Below are positions 16,976-25,746 of a stretch of 44,562 nt of DNA, in pieces. This DNA comes from Methylobacterium variabile. Lineage in GTDB: Bacteria > Pseudomonadota > Alphaproteobacteria > Rhizobiales > Beijerinckiaceae. The stretch lies in assembly GCF_001043975.1 (NCBI RefSeq), contig NZ_LABY01000186.1:1-44562 (forward strand), given 5' to 3'. Numbering within the stretch: the stretch's first letter is position 1; each line of letters opens with the position of its first letter. Position numbers and translations under genes: made by a program. The notes under the pieces are model-generated. The model had not been told where the DNA came from, made no database searches, and worked only from the letters and a program-made list of their open reading frames with translations.

Positions 16976-18265
16976 TTACACCCGCTCGCGCCGGATCTCG
17001 GCGCCGCAGCGCACGAGCTTGGCCTCGAGCGCCTCGAAGCCGCGGTCGAGGTGGTAGACCCGGTTGATCTGGGTCTCGCCCTCGGCGGCCAGCCCCGCGA
17101 TCACCAGGGAGACCGAGGCGCGCAGGTCGGTCGCCATCACGGGGGCGCCCTTCAGGCGCTCGACGCCCTCGACCACCGCGACGTCGCCCTCGAGCCGGAT
17201 CTTGGCGCCGAGGCGGGCCAGCTCCTGCACGTGCATGAAGCGGTTCTCGAAGATCGTCTCGCGGATGCGCGATTGTCCCTTGGCCTTGGTCATCAGGGCC
17301 ATGAACTGGGCCTGGAGATCGGTCGGGAAGCCCGGGAACGGATCGGTGGTGACGTCGACCGCCGCGACGCCGTAGCCGTTGCGGCGCACCCGGATGCCGT
17401 GGTCGAGGGGCGTCACCTCGGTGCCGGTGGTGGCCAGGATGTCGAGGGCGCTGTGCAGGAGGTCGGCCCGGGTATTCTCCAGGGTCACGTCGCCGCCGGT
17501 CATCGCCACCGCCATGGCGTAGGTACCGGTCTCGATCCGGTCGGGCAGCACCGCGTGCCGGGCGCCCGAGAGGCGCGACACGCCCTCGACCACGATCCGG
17601 GGGGTGCCGGCGCCCTCGATGCGGGCCCCCATCCGCGACAGGCAGGCGGCCAGATCCACCACCTCCGGCTCGCGGGCGGCGTTCTCGATCACGGTGGTGC
17701 CGTGGGCCAGCACCGCCGCCATCAGGGCGACGTGGGTGCCGCCGACCGTGACCTTCGGGAACTTGATCTCGCCGCCGCGCAGGCCGTTCTTCGTGCGCGC
17801 CACCGCGTAGCCGCCGTCGATCTCGATCGTGGCGCCCAGCGTCTCCAGCGCCATCAGCAGCAGGTCGACGGGACGCGTGCCGATGGCGCAGCCACCCGGC
17901 AGCGACACCCGCGCCTCGCCGAAGCGGGCGAGCAGCGGCGCGATCACCCAGAAGCTCGCCCGCATGGTCGAGACGAGCTCGTAGGGCGCCGTGGTGTCGA
18001 TGACGTTCGAGGCGGTGAGCCGGATGGTCTGGCCGGCCTCGGTGCTCTGGCCCGGGCGCTTGCCCACCACCATGTGGTCGACGCCGTGATTGCCGAGGAT
18101 GCGCAGGAGCGAGGCGACGTCGGCGAGCCGGGGCACGTTCGACAGTTCGAGCGTCTCGCCCGTGAGCAGGCTGGCGATCATCAGCGGCAGGGCGGCGTTC
18201 TTGGCGCCCGAGATCGGGATGACCCCGTTGAGCGGCGAGCCGCCGATGATGTGAATGCGATCCAT
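16976..18265 (-). CDS. murA: UDP-N-acetylglucosamine 1-carboxyvinyltransferase
   Basis: 429 residues, the first committed enzyme of peptidoglycan synthesis in the cytosol, transferring enolpyruvate from PEP to UDP-GlcNAc. The N-terminal ISGAKNAALPLMIASLL contains the Lys-Asn pair that contacts substrates. The loop LPGGCAIGTRPVDL carries the catalytic, fosfomycin-target Cys at residue 126 (equivalent to E. coli C115). The later TDPFPGFPTDLQAQFMAL and NRFMHVQELARLGA blocks are canonical. Length is normal. In many alphaproteobacteria murA sits beside DUF2948-hisD-UPF0262; here those genes are about 11 kb away on the other strand. A small Arg-rich gene lies just upstream in the same direction. 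Confidence 0.97.
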   Translation of the reverse strand: MDRIHIIGGSPLNGVIPISGAKNAALPLMIASLLTGETLELSNVPRLADVASLLRILGNHGVDHMVVGKRPGQSTEAGQTIRLTASNVIDTTAPYELVSTMRASFWVIAPLLARFGEARVSLPGGCAIGTRPVDLLLMALETLGATIEIDGGYAVARTKNGLRGGEIKFPKVTVGGTHVALMAAVLAHGTTVIENAAREPEVVDLAACLSRMGARIEGAGTPRIVVEGVSRLSGARHAVLPDRIETGTYAMAVAMTGGDVTLENTRADLLHSALDILATTGTEVTPLDHGIRVRRNGYGVAAVDVTTDPFPGFPTDLQAQFMALMTKAKGQSRIRETIFENRFMHVQELARLGAKIRLEGDVAVVEGVERLKGAPVMATDLRASVSLVIAGLAAEGETQINRVYHLDRGFEALEAKLVRCGAEIRRERV

Positions 18266-18371
18266 GGTGACAACGTCCCTCGCGCGGTCCGGCGCGTCTG
18301 GCGCGCTGGCGCGCGCCGTGATCCAAAACCCGATTATTGCACCGCAGCGACGATACCGCTACGCTTGCCCG

Positions 18372-18560
18372 TCAACGCTCATCGCCCGAAGTTCGATCCG
18401 CGGGCGGTTCCGGCGCCGGCTCCCCGCCGGTCGGTCCCTCGTCAACGGCCTCGCGCCCGCGCGCCTGCGCCTTGCGGCGCCTGAGGTTGTCCCGCAGCGC
18501 GGCCTTCAACCGCTGCTCCCGCGTCCCATCGCCGGACCTGCCGTCACCTTGCCCGCTCAT
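18372..18560 (-). CDS. Small Arg/Lys-rich protein upstream of murA
   Basis: 62 residues, with a central basic helix TREQRLKAALRDNLRRRKAQ between Gly/Pro-rich, disordered ends. Similar short proteins with a REQRLxxALRxNLxRRKAQ core occur beside murA in Hyphomicrobiales, from memory; function unknown. ATG 18560 is preceded by GAAGGG about 9 nt upstream. A longer frame to 18659 is open but lacks a better ribosome-binding site. It is co-directional with murA and 106 bp ahead of it. Confidence 0.62.
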   Translation of the reverse strand: MSGQGDGRSGDGTREQRLKAALRDNLRRRKAQARGREAVDEGPTGGEPAPEPPADRTSGDER

Positions 18561-18670
18561 CGCGCGCGACCCTTCGTCGCCATGACCAATTTCCAGCTTC
18601 CGTGCCCGCGCGGGAGGCGTCAGAACGCCCCCCTCGCCCTCGACTTTTTCCAAAGACAAAGCCGTCGCAT

Positions 18671-18684
18671 TTGAGCGAGATCAA
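18671..18684. promoter_or_regulatory. FNR/FixK box upstream of hemA
   Basis: TTGAGCGAGATCAA has the exact TTGA-N6-TCAA half-sites of the FNR/FixK family operator. It lies 115 bp upstream of the hemA start. Oxygen control of hemA by FnrL/FixK-type regulators is known in alphaproteobacteria. A promoter between the site and the gene was not defined. Confidence 0.7.
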
Positions 18685-18799
18685 GGCGCGACCAGCGGCG
18701 TCCCGGTTCACCGGGCCTCCCGCCGCGCGGACGGGCCCCGTCACGGGGCCCAGCCGGTCCCGCCCCGGACTTCGTCCGGCCAGCCCGCGAAGGACAACG

Positions 18800-20059
18800 A
18801 TGCCCGAGACCCGTCAGAGCGCGACCGACTACCAGGCCCTCTTCCGCGGCGCCCTCAAGCGCCTGCACGGCGAGCGCCGCTACCGCGTCTTCGCCGACAT
18901 CGAGCGCATCAACGGCCGCTTCCCCACCGCCCTGTGGCGCCGGCCGGACGCCGCGACCCGCGAGATCACGGTGTGGTGCTCGAACGACTACCTGGGCATG
19001 GGCCAGCACCCCGACGTGGTGGCGGCGCTCACCGAGACCGCGCAGCGCTGCGGCGTCGGCGCCGGCGGCACCCGCAACATCGCCGGCAACAACTCGCCGC
19101 TCGTCGACCTCGAGCGCGAGCTCGCCGACCTGCACGGCAAGGAGGCGGGCCTCGTCTTCACCTCGGGCTACGTCTCGAACCAGGCCGGCATCTCGACGAT
19201 CGCCAAGCTGATCCCGAACTGCCTGATCCTGTCGGACGCCTTCAACCACAACTCGATGATCGAGGGCGTGCGCCAGTCGGGCTGCGACAAGCGCATCTTC
19301 CGCCACAACGACCTCGCCCATCTTGAGGAGTTGCTGCGCGAGGCCGGCGACCGGCCGAAGCTGATCGCCTTCGAGTCGGTCTACTCGATGGACGGCGACG
19401 TGGCGCCGATCGGGAAGATCTGCGACCTGGCCCAGGCCTACGGCGCCATGACCTACCTCGACGAGGTCCACGCGGTCGGCCTCTACGGCCCCCGCGGCGC
19501 CGGCATCGCCGAGCGCGACCGGGTGATGCACCGGGTCGACGTGATCGAGGGCACGCTCGCCAAGGGCTTTGGCTGCGTCGGCGGCTACATCACCGGCTCG
19601 GCGGCGCTCTGCGACGCGGTGCGCAGCCACGCGCCCGGCTTCATCTTCACCACGGCGCTGCCGCCGGCGATCGCCGCCGCCGCCATCGCGTCGATCCGCC
19701 ACCTGAAGCAGTCGGGCACCGAGCGCGAGGCGCACCAGCGCCAGGCCGCCCGCACCAAGGCGGCGCTCCTCGCGGCCGGCCTGCCGGTGCTCGCCACCGA
19801 CACCCACATCGTCCCGGTGATGGTCGGCGACGCGGAAGCCTGCAAGGCGGCGGCCGACCGGCTCTTGGAGCGCCACGGCATCTACATCCAGCCGATCAAC
19901 TACCCCACCGTGCCCCGCGGCACCGAGCGCCTGCGCATCACCCCCTCCCCGTTCCACGGCGAGGCCCACATCGCGGCGCTGACCGCGGCGCTGGTCGAGG
20001 TGTGGGACGCGCTGAACCTGCCGCGGGCCGGGACGGTGTTCGTGGAGGCGGCGGAGTAA
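18800..20059 (+). CDS. hemA: 5-aminolevulinate synthase
   Basis: 419 residues. This PLP enzyme condenses glycine and succinyl-CoA to 5-aminolevulinate, the Shemin-pathway entry to haem, cobalamin and bacteriochlorophyll in alphaproteobacteria. The N-terminus RRYRVFADIERINGRFP and WCSNDYLGMGQHPDV are diagnostic. The glycine-rich GVGAGGTRNIAGNN binds cofactor, YLDEVHAVGLYG contains the PLP-ring Asp and His, and LAKGFGCVGGY carries the Schiff-base Lys at residue 255. The C-terminal INYPTVPRGTERLRITPSP is canonical. ATG 18800 is preceded by GAAGGA; an open frame upstream is not conserved. The FNR box upstream suggests induction when oxygen is low. Confidence 0.97.
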   Translation: MPETRQSATDYQALFRGALKRLHGERRYRVFADIERINGRFPTALWRRPDAATREITVWCSNDYLGMGQHPDVVAALTETAQRCGVGAGGTRNIAGNNSPLVDLERELADLHGKEAGLVFTSGYVSNQAGISTIAKLIPNCLILSDAFNHNSMIEGVRQSGCDKRIFRHNDLAHLEELLREAGDRPKLIAFESVYSMDGDVAPIGKICDLAQAYGAMTYLDEVHAVGLYGPRGAGIAERDRVMHRVDVIEGTLAKGFGCVGGYITGSAALCDAVRSHAPGFIFTTALPPAIAAAAIASIRHLKQSGTEREAHQRQAARTKAALLAAGLPVLATDTHIVPVMVGDAEACKAAADRLLERHGIYIQPINYPTVPRGTERLRITPSPFHGEAHIAALTAALVEVWDALNLPRAGTVFVEAAE

Positions 20060-20070
20060 GCCACCGTCTC

Positions 20071-20098
20071 GAGCACTGGCGGTTTCCCGTCAGTGCTC
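20071..20098. terminator. Strong hairpin after hemA
   Basis: GAGCACTG pairs with CAGTGCTC and the stem continues inward for four more pairs (one G-U) to a TTTC loop: a 12-bp stem with a tetraloop. It starts 12 bp after the hemA stop and overlaps the 3' end of the remnant read on the other strand. There is no U-tract, but it is well placed to end transcripts from both sides. Confidence 0.6.
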
Positions 20099-20311
20099 CG
20101 CCCGGCGGGCGGCGTGGCGGATGGTGACGATCTGCACGGCATCGTCCGCTACATCCACCTTGTCGAAGATCAGGCAGGGCAGGCGCGGTACCGCAAACCG
20201 ATGCAGGCCCTTCCCGACGATGCGCCCGGGCCGGGCCCGCGCGAGGTCGCCCTGCGTCTCGGTCTACAGCTTCTCCAGCGCCGCCAACGCTCGCCGCAGC
20301 AGATCCGTCAT
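20090..20311 (-). pseudogene. Decayed parDE-like toxin-antitoxin remnant
   Basis: On the minus strand a short frame MTDLLRRALAALEKL (ATG 20311, TAG 20264) resembles the first helix of ParD/Phd-type antitoxins that begin MTDLL-RA. Past that stop, the same frame continues to TGA 20090 with GDLARARPGRIVGKGLHRFA, then CLIFDKVDVADDAVQIVTIR and HAARR, which resembles the C-terminal half of a ParE/RelE toxin (G-R-F-VPR…LIF…V…I..I.H..R). The rest of the antitoxin and the N-terminal half of the toxin are missing. The simplest reading is an internal deletion joining the two genes. It lies 59 bp downstream of hisG and cannot encode a working pair. Confidence 0.6.
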
Positions 20312-20370
20312 CACCGGGCGCCCCTCCACCTCCGACCCGCGGATCGTAGCACGGACGGCACCCGGGTCTT

Positions 20371-21357
20371 TTACGACAACCGCCCCAGCAACCGCTCCAC
20401 CAGCGGGTTCTCCGCCGCGAAGGCGTAGTCGATGCGCCTGACGCTCACCGCCTGCGCTCCGGCCTGGACCAGCGCATCGGCGAGGCCGAACACCGCGTCC
20501 GCGGGGCAGCGCAGGACGATCTCGCCCCTTCCCTCCGGCGCGCCGTAGGGCAGCTCGGCCTCGTGCAGGGCGGCGAGCCCCGCGAGGTCGATCTCGCCGG
20601 AAGCCGGCATGCCGGCCCGGACCTCGCGGGTGGTGCGGGCCCGCTCCTCGGCGCTGATCCGGCCGAGCACCGCTTGCACGGCCCGGCGCGGGGTCTCGCC
20701 CCAGGAGGCGGCGAGGGACGCGACGAGGTTCGCCTCCGAGCGCAGGATCACCCCGTCGTCCAGGATCTTGAGGGCGTTGGCGGCGAGCGTCGCGCCCGTG
20801 GTGGTGATGTCGACGATGATCTCGGCGCTGCCGGAGGCCGGCGCGCCCTCGGTGGCGCCTAGGCTCTCGACGATGCGGTAATCGGCGACGCCGTGCTCGG
20901 CGAAGAAGCGGCGGGTCAGGTTGACGTACTTGGTGGCGATGCGCAGGCGCTTGCCGTGGCGCACCCGCATGTCGCTCGCCACCTCGTCGAGGTCGCTCAT
21001 CGAGCGCACGTCGATCCAGGCCTGGGGCACCGCCACCACCACGGTGGCCTGGCCGAAGCCGAGCGGCGTCAGCAGCTCGACCTGGCCGGCGGCGTCCGGC
21101 AGGGTCTCGCGGATCAGGTCCTCGCCGGTGATGCCGAGATGGGCCGCGCCGGAGGCGAGCTGGCCGGCGATCTCGGACGCCGAGAGGAAGCGCACCTCGA
21201 CGCCCTCGACCCCCTTGAGGCGGCCGCGATAGTCGCGGGCGCCGCTGGTCTGGGCCAGCGTCAGGCCGGCGCGGCCGAAGAAGGCGGCGGCGTTCTCCTG
21301 CAGGCGGCCCTTCGAGGGCACCGCCAGGACCAGCGGAGCATCGGAGATCTCGGACAT
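20371..21357 (-). CDS. hisG: ATP phosphoribosyltransferase catalytic subunit
   Basis: 328 residues. Catalyses the first step of histidine synthesis, joining ATP and PRPP. Motifs include LAVPSKGRLQENAAAFF (start of the domain), HLGITGEDLIRE, RIATKYVNLTRRFF, and the PRPP-binding EIIVDITTTGATLAANALK. It belongs to the short HisG type that lacks the ACT-like regulatory domain and needs HisZ, consistent with hisZ immediately upstream; at 328 residues it is longer than the 200-230 residues usual for that type, having a C-terminal extension (GMPASGEIDLAGLAALHEAE onwards) seen in rhizobial homologues. ATG 21357 overlaps the hisZ stop by 1 nt, so translation is probably coupled. Confidence 0.95.
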   Translation of the reverse strand: MSEISDAPLVLAVPSKGRLQENAAAFFGRAGLTLAQTSGARDYRGRLKGVEGVEVRFLSASEIAGQLASGAAHLGITGEDLIRETLPDAAGQVELLTPLGFGQATVVVAVPQAWIDVRSMSDLDEVASDMRVRHGKRLRIATKYVNLTRRFFAEHGVADYRIVESLGATEGAPASGSAEIIVDITTTGATLAANALKILDDGVILRSEANLVASLAASWGETPRRAVQAVLGRISAEERARTTREVRAGMPASGEIDLAGLAALHEAELPYGAPEGRGEIVLRCPADAVFGLADALVQAGAQAVSVRRIDYAFAAENPLVERLLGRLS

Positions 21358-22487
21358 CAGCGCGCCTCCGCCAGGCGTTCGAGCCAGAACGAGCAGCCCA
21401 CGGCGGGCAGGGCGTCCTTGCTGCCGAGGTGCTGCAGCAGGCCGTCGTAGCGCCCGCCGCCGACGACGGGCTTGGCTCCCGCGGTCTCCGCGACCTCGAA
21501 GATGAAGCCGGTGTAATAGTCGAGGTTGCGCGCGAAGCTGCCGGTGAACTCGAAGCGCTCGAGCGGCAGGCCACGGGCGGCGATGAAGCCGTTGCGCTCC
21601 TCGAACAGGGACAGCGCCGCCTCGAGCCGCGGGTCGTCGAGCCCGGCCCGGCGGGCGAGGTCGCGGGCCGCGACCGCCGCCGCATCGGGATCGCCGGCGA
21701 GGGCGAGATACGCGTCGAGGACCTCGCGGGCTTTGGCGCCGAGGCCGGCCCCGCCCTCGGCATGGGCCGCCGCCTTGGCGAGGAAGCGCTCGGCGATCTC
21801 GCCGGCCGTGCGCCCGCCGACCCGGCTGATGCCCGCGATGGCGAGCACGTCCTCAACGAAGGCCCGCACCCCTTGCGGGTCCTGGCCCTGGATGGCGGAG
21901 AGGAGGCCGGCATGGGCCGCATCGACCGCGACCGGCGCGGCGATCTCGTCGAGGGAGCGGCCGGCCGCCACCGCCCTGAGCGTCCGGCGCTTGGCCGCCG
22001 GCTGGACCGCGAGCGCGTCGAGGAGCGCGGTGATCAGCCCCATGTCGCCGAGGCGCACCTGCCGCTCGCGCCGGCCGAGGCGGTCGAGCCCGTCGAGGGC
22101 GAGGCCGAGGATCTCGGCGTCGGCCGCCGGCACGTCGGTCCGGCCGATCGACTCGATGCCGGCCTGGTGGAACTCGTCGGGCTCCGCCGCCCGCAGGCGG
22201 AAGACCGGCCCGAGATAGCTGTAATCGGCCGCCTGGCCGTCGGCGACGGCGCGGTGGTGGCGCCCGACGGGAATCGTGTATTCGGGCCGCAGGCAGAGTT
22301 CCGCCCCGGCGCCGTCCTGGGTGATGAAGATGCGCCGGCGGATATCTTCGCCGGACAGCTCCAGGAAGGGCTCCACCGGCTGCAGCACCGGCGGCTCGAC
22401 CCGCGCGTAGCCCCGGTCCTCGAACAGCGCCAGGAGCGCCTCGTGCGCCGCCGCCGGCCGGGGGGCCGCGGCTCCGTTACCCGTCAT
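21357..22487 (-). CDS. hisZ: ATP phosphoribosyltransferase regulatory subunit
   Basis: 376 residues, a class II aminoacyl-tRNA-synthetase-like protein without tRNA charging. It forms the hetero-octamer with short HisG and mediates histidine feedback. HisRS-like segments are LRPEYTIPVGRHH, YSYLGPVFRLR, GIESIGRTDVPAADAEIL, NLDYYTGFIFEVA and GGGRYDGLLQHLG. ATG 22487 is chosen over an in-frame TTG at 22499; both are close. It lies between hisS and hisG, all in one direction, but is separated from hisS by 352 bp that holds a palindromic repeat, so it may now need its own promoter. Confidence 0.93.
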   Translation of the reverse strand: MTGNGAAAPRPAAAHEALLALFEDRGYARVEPPVLQPVEPFLELSGEDIRRRIFITQDGAGAELCLRPEYTIPVGRHHRAVADGQAADYSYLGPVFRLRAAEPDEFHQAGIESIGRTDVPAADAEILGLALDGLDRLGRRERQVRLGDMGLITALLDALAVQPAAKRRTLRAVAAGRSLDEIAAPVAVDAAHAGLLSAIQGQDPQGVRAFVEDVLAIAGISRVGGRTAGEIAERFLAKAAAHAEGGAGLGAKAREVLDAYLALAGDPDAAAVAARDLARRAGLDDPRLEAALSLFEERNGFIAARGLPLERFEFTGSFARNLDYYTGFIFEVAETAGAKPVVGGGRYDGLLQHLGSKDALPAVGCSFWLERLAEAR

Positions 22488-22619
22488 TGGACCCAACACC
22501 TACAATGTTCGGACGGCCCTGTAGCAGCCGCGGGCGGGCTTGGCGACCGTGCGGCTCGCGCGGCTCTCTGCGGAGGGCAGCCGCAGTCATCCATCCACCG
22601 GATGAACCGCGGGTTTTCC

Positions 22620-22787
22620 CCTCTCCCCGCGGGCGGGGAGAGGGCTGATGACCCCTTGTCGGGTCAGCAGCGAGCCCGAAGGGCGAGGGTGTGGAGCCAT
22701 ATCCGGCACCTCCCCCTCACCTTCGGCTACCGCCTCGCTGCATCCCCTGAACGGGGACGCAGCCCTCTCCCCGCCCGCGGGGAGAGG
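22620..22787. repeat. 168-bp palindromic repeat element with 28-bp inverted ends
   Basis: The ends (22620-22647 and 22760-22787) are exact 28-bp inverted copies, each itself nearly palindromic around CTCTCCCCGC-GGGCGGGGAGAG. The interior continues the symmetry imperfectly (GCAGCGAGCCCGAAGGGCG against the complement of CCTTCGGCTACCGCCTCGC), so the transcript can fold into one long stem. There is no reading frame of its own and no clear target-site duplication. This resembles a REP/MITE-like element inserted in the hisS-hisZ gap. Confidence 0.82.
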
Positions 22788-22839
22788 CGATGCGCACGCC
22801 CGATATGTGAAAATACAACCTTGATTGGGGTGAAGACCC

Positions 22840-24375
22840 TCACCCTCCGTAATGCCGCCCCAGCACCTCGCGCACCCGCGCGACCATCTCGTCAACCGGC
22901 ACCGAGAACTGCGCCGGCCGGGCGGCCTTCCACTCGGCGTTGCTGGCGATGGCGTCCGCGGCCTTGGCGCCCTCGATCAGGTCCTTGATCTGGACCTCAG
23001 CCCTAGCCCGCTCGTCGCTGCCCTGGATGACGACGCAAGGGGCGCCGCGACGGTCGGCGTACTTCATCTGGGCCTTCATGCCGGAGGCGCCGAGATAGAG
23101 CTCCGAGCGGATGCCGGCCTGGCGGAGAGCCGCGACGAGGGCCTGGTAGGCGGCGGTCTCCTCGCGGTCGAGCACGAGAACCACCACCGGGCCGGGCGCG
23201 GCCTGCCCCGACACGATCGGGCTGCCGACCACCTGGAGGGCGGCGAACAGGCGCGAGACGCCGACCGAGAACCCGGTCGCCGGCACCGGCTCCGAGCGGA
23301 AGCGGCCGACGAGGCCGTCGTAGCGCCCGCCGCCCGCCACCGAGCCGAAGCGCACGGTCTGGCCGTCCTCGTTGACCACGGGAAAGGTCAGCTCGGCCTC
23401 GAAGACCGGGCCGGTGTAGTATTCGAGGCCGCGCACCACGGAAGGATCGGCCCGCACCCGGTCGTGGCCGTAGCCCGCCGCCTCGCACAGCTTCATGATG
23501 GCGTGCAGCTCGGCGATGCCCTGGCGCCCGGTCTCGGAGGAGCCGACCACCTCGCCCCAGCCGCCGAAGAAGCTCTCCCAGAAGGCCAGCCGGTCGCCGC
23601 CCTCGGTCGGGGCGGCCTGGAACGCGACGTAGCGCAGGATGCGCTCGATCGCCTCGTCGGCGAGGCCGGCGCCCTTGGTGAAGTCGCCGCTCTCGTCCTT
23701 GCGGCCGGGACCCAGCAGCAGGCGCACGCCGTCGGGGCCGAGGCGGTCGAGCTTGTCGATCGCCCGCAGCACGGTGAGGCGCCGGCCGGCCTGGTCGTCG
23801 CCGCCCAGCCCGATCGCCTCCATCACCCCGTCGAGGACCTTGCGGTTGTTGACCTTGACCACGTAGTCGCCGCGACCGATGCCGACCCGCTCCAGGGTGT
23901 CGGCGGCCATCATGCAGATCTCGGCATCCGCCGCGACGGTCGGCGCCCCGACGATGTCGGCGTCGAACTGCATGAACTGGCGGAAGCGCCCCGGGCCCGG
24001 CTTCTCGTTGCGGAAGACGTAGCCGGCGCGGTAGCTGCGATAGGGCTTGGGCAGCGCGTCGAAGTGCTCGGCGACGTAGCGGGCGAGCGGCGCCGTCAGG
24101 TCGTAGCGCAGGGACAGCCACGACTCGTCATCGTCCTGGAACGAGAACACGCCCTCGTTCGGCCGGTCGAGATCGGGCAGGAATTTTCCCAGCGCCTCGG
24201 TGTACTCGATGAACGGGGTCTCCACCGCCTCGAAGCCGTAGAGCTCGAAGCTCTCGCGGATCTTCTCCAGCATCCGGTGGGTGGCGGCGATCTCGGCCGG
24301 CCCGCGGTCGACGAGGCCGCGCGGCAGGCGGGGCTTGAGGGTGGCGGCCTTCTCGGCCTTCGCGGGCTTGGGCAT
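22840..24375 (-). CDS. hisS: Histidine-tRNA ligase
   Basis: 511 residues, a class II synthetase charging tRNA-His in the cytosol. Motif 1-2 region: SLRYDLTAPLARYVAEHF and YRAGYVFRNEKPGPGRFRQF. The His-specific motifs are GLEYYTGPVFEAEL and GGGRYDGLVGRF. The C-terminal anticodon-binding domain includes VVVLVLDREETAAYQALVAA and KYADRRGAPCVVIQG. ATG 24375 is chosen just before the Lys-rich N-terminus (MPKPAKAEKAATLKPRLPRG), which is typical of alphaproteobacterial HisS. It is the first gene of the hisS-hisZ-hisG run. Confidence 0.96.
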   Translation of the reverse strand: MPKPAKAEKAATLKPRLPRGLVDRGPAEIAATHRMLEKIRESFELYGFEAVETPFIEYTEALGKFLPDLDRPNEGVFSFQDDDESWLSLRYDLTAPLARYVAEHFDALPKPYRSYRAGYVFRNEKPGPGRFRQFMQFDADIVGAPTVAADAEICMMAADTLERVGIGRGDYVVKVNNRKVLDGVMEAIGLGGDDQAGRRLTVLRAIDKLDRLGPDGVRLLLGPGRKDESGDFTKGAGLADEAIERILRYVAFQAAPTEGGDRLAFWESFFGGWGEVVGSSETGRQGIAELHAIMKLCEAAGYGHDRVRADPSVVRGLEYYTGPVFEAELTFPVVNEDGQTVRFGSVAGGGRYDGLVGRFRSEPVPATGFSVGVSRLFAALQVVGSPIVSGQAAPGPVVVLVLDREETAAYQALVAALRQAGIRSELYLGASGMKAQMKYADRRGAPCVVIQGSDERARAEVQIKDLIEGAKAADAIASNAEWKAARPAQFSVPVDEMVARVREVLGRHYGG

Positions 24376-24510
24376 CGGGTCTCGCAGAGAAGCGGTCGGG
24401 CGGCGCGGCCTCGGGCGCCCGTCGGTCAAGGACGGGCTTGGCCAAGAGGCGGGCGCGGGGTTCGCCGGGCTCTAGCCCATTTGCCGGCGCCTGCAAACCG
24501 ACGCCCGCCC

Positions 24511-25746
24511 TCACGCCTCTCCCGAGGCCAGCCAGCGCACCCGCGCCGCCTCCAGGCCCCAGACGATGCCGAGCATCATGTAGACGTGGCGCCACTTCTC
24601 CATGTCGATCTGCATCGCCTGGAGGAAGAACATCAGCAGGGCCGGCACCACGATCTGGGCGTGGCGCCGGTAGGGCGTGTCCTGGCTCATCAGGCGCAGG
24701 CCCACCCGCGTGGTCATCAGCACCAGGAACACGAAGGCGACGCCGGCGACCCAGCCGCCGTTGGAGAAGGCGCCGATGAAGGAATTGTGCGGCTCGAGGT
24801 TGAAGGTGCGGCGCCAGCGCAGGGGACCCATGCCGAGGGGGTCCTCGATCAGCATGCCGATGCCGCGCAGCTGGTTGCCGAAGCGGCCGGTCTCGCCCTC
24901 GTCGTAGTCCTGCGTGACCGCGGCGCGCTTGGAGAAGGTCTCGCGGACGTCGCCGATGGAGAGGAGGCCGACGAGGGCGACCGCCCCGAAGCCCGCCGTC
25001 AGGGCGGCGAGCAGCACGATGCGGCGGCGCAAGGCGGGGGCGCTGGTGCGGTAGACCATCGCGACCATCAGGGCGCCCATCAGCACGGTGCCGCCCCAGG
25101 AGCCGCGGGAGAACGATAGGAAGATTCCCGCGAGCAGGATCGCGAGGCCGAGGCCCGACAGGAGCGGGCGGCGGGCGCGGCCGGTGAGCAGGTTGTGCAG
25201 CAGGTAGAACGCGCCGAGGGTCAGGAACGAGCCGAACACGTTCGGGTCCTGGAAGGTGCCCGAGGCGCGACCGTACTTGCTGAACAGGTCCTCGTTGCCG
25301 ACGAGCCCGAGATAGCCGCCGATGCCGAGGCCGGCGCTGAGCAGCGTGCTGGCGGTGTAGACCTTGAGGGCGAGCTCGACCCGCCGGTCGCACTCGTCGG
25401 AGAAGAACATCGTGAAGAAGATGCCCGTCACCGCGAGGTAGCAGAGCTGGACCGTCCAGACCGCCGGCAGCTCCTCGTCGAGATAGGGCATCAAGGCCAC
25501 CACCGTGGCCCCCACGTAGACGAGCAGCACCCCGACGAGGGGCACCGCGCCCCGGTACAGCCGCACGCCGAGCAGGATCCAGAGCACGATGGCGGGGATC
25601 GCCACCACGTCGTAGGGCGAGGTGTCCGAGAACGCGAAGCAGGCGAAGAAGATGAACGCCGCCATCAGGACGAGGCCGAAGCCCCGCAGCAGCCGCATGA
25701 GCGGGATCGCCCCGAGGTCGCGGCGCGGCAGGACGAACGTGCTCAT
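24511..25746 (-). CDS. O-antigen ligase/polymerase-like (Wzy_C) membrane protein
   Basis: 411 residues with about ten to twelve hydrophobic segments (for example VVAIPAIVLWILLGVRLY, LLSGLGLAILLAGIFLSFSR). The large periplasmic loop contains LEPHNSFIGAFSNGGW, matching the H-N-S/D-x-x-L signature of Wzy_C proteins, preceded by the conserved LSFSRGSWGG segment. Family members join polysaccharide repeat units or ligate O-antigen to lipid A at the periplasmic side of the inner membrane. No glycosyltransferase or wzx/wzz gene is next to it, so it could belong to an exopolysaccharide system encoded elsewhere. ATG 25746 has GAGGAGGCG upstream. Confidence 0.8.
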   Translation of the reverse strand: MSTFVLPRRDLGAIPLMRLLRGFGLVLMAAFIFFACFAFSDTSPYDVVAIPAIVLWILLGVRLYRGAVPLVGVLLVYVGATVVALMPYLDEELPAVWTVQLCYLAVTGIFFTMFFSDECDRRVELALKVYTASTLLSAGLGIGGYLGLVGNEDLFSKYGRASGTFQDPNVFGSFLTLGAFYLLHNLLTGRARRPLLSGLGLAILLAGIFLSFSRGSWGGTVLMGALMVAMVYRTSAPALRRRIVLLAALTAGFGAVALVGLLSIGDVRETFSKRAAVTQDYDEGETGRFGNQLRGIGMLIEDPLGMGPLRWRRTFNLEPHNSFIGAFSNGGWVAGVAFVFLVLMTTRVGLRLMSQDTPYRRHAQIVVPALLMFFLQAMQIDMEKWRHVYMMLGIVWGLEAARVRWLASGEA

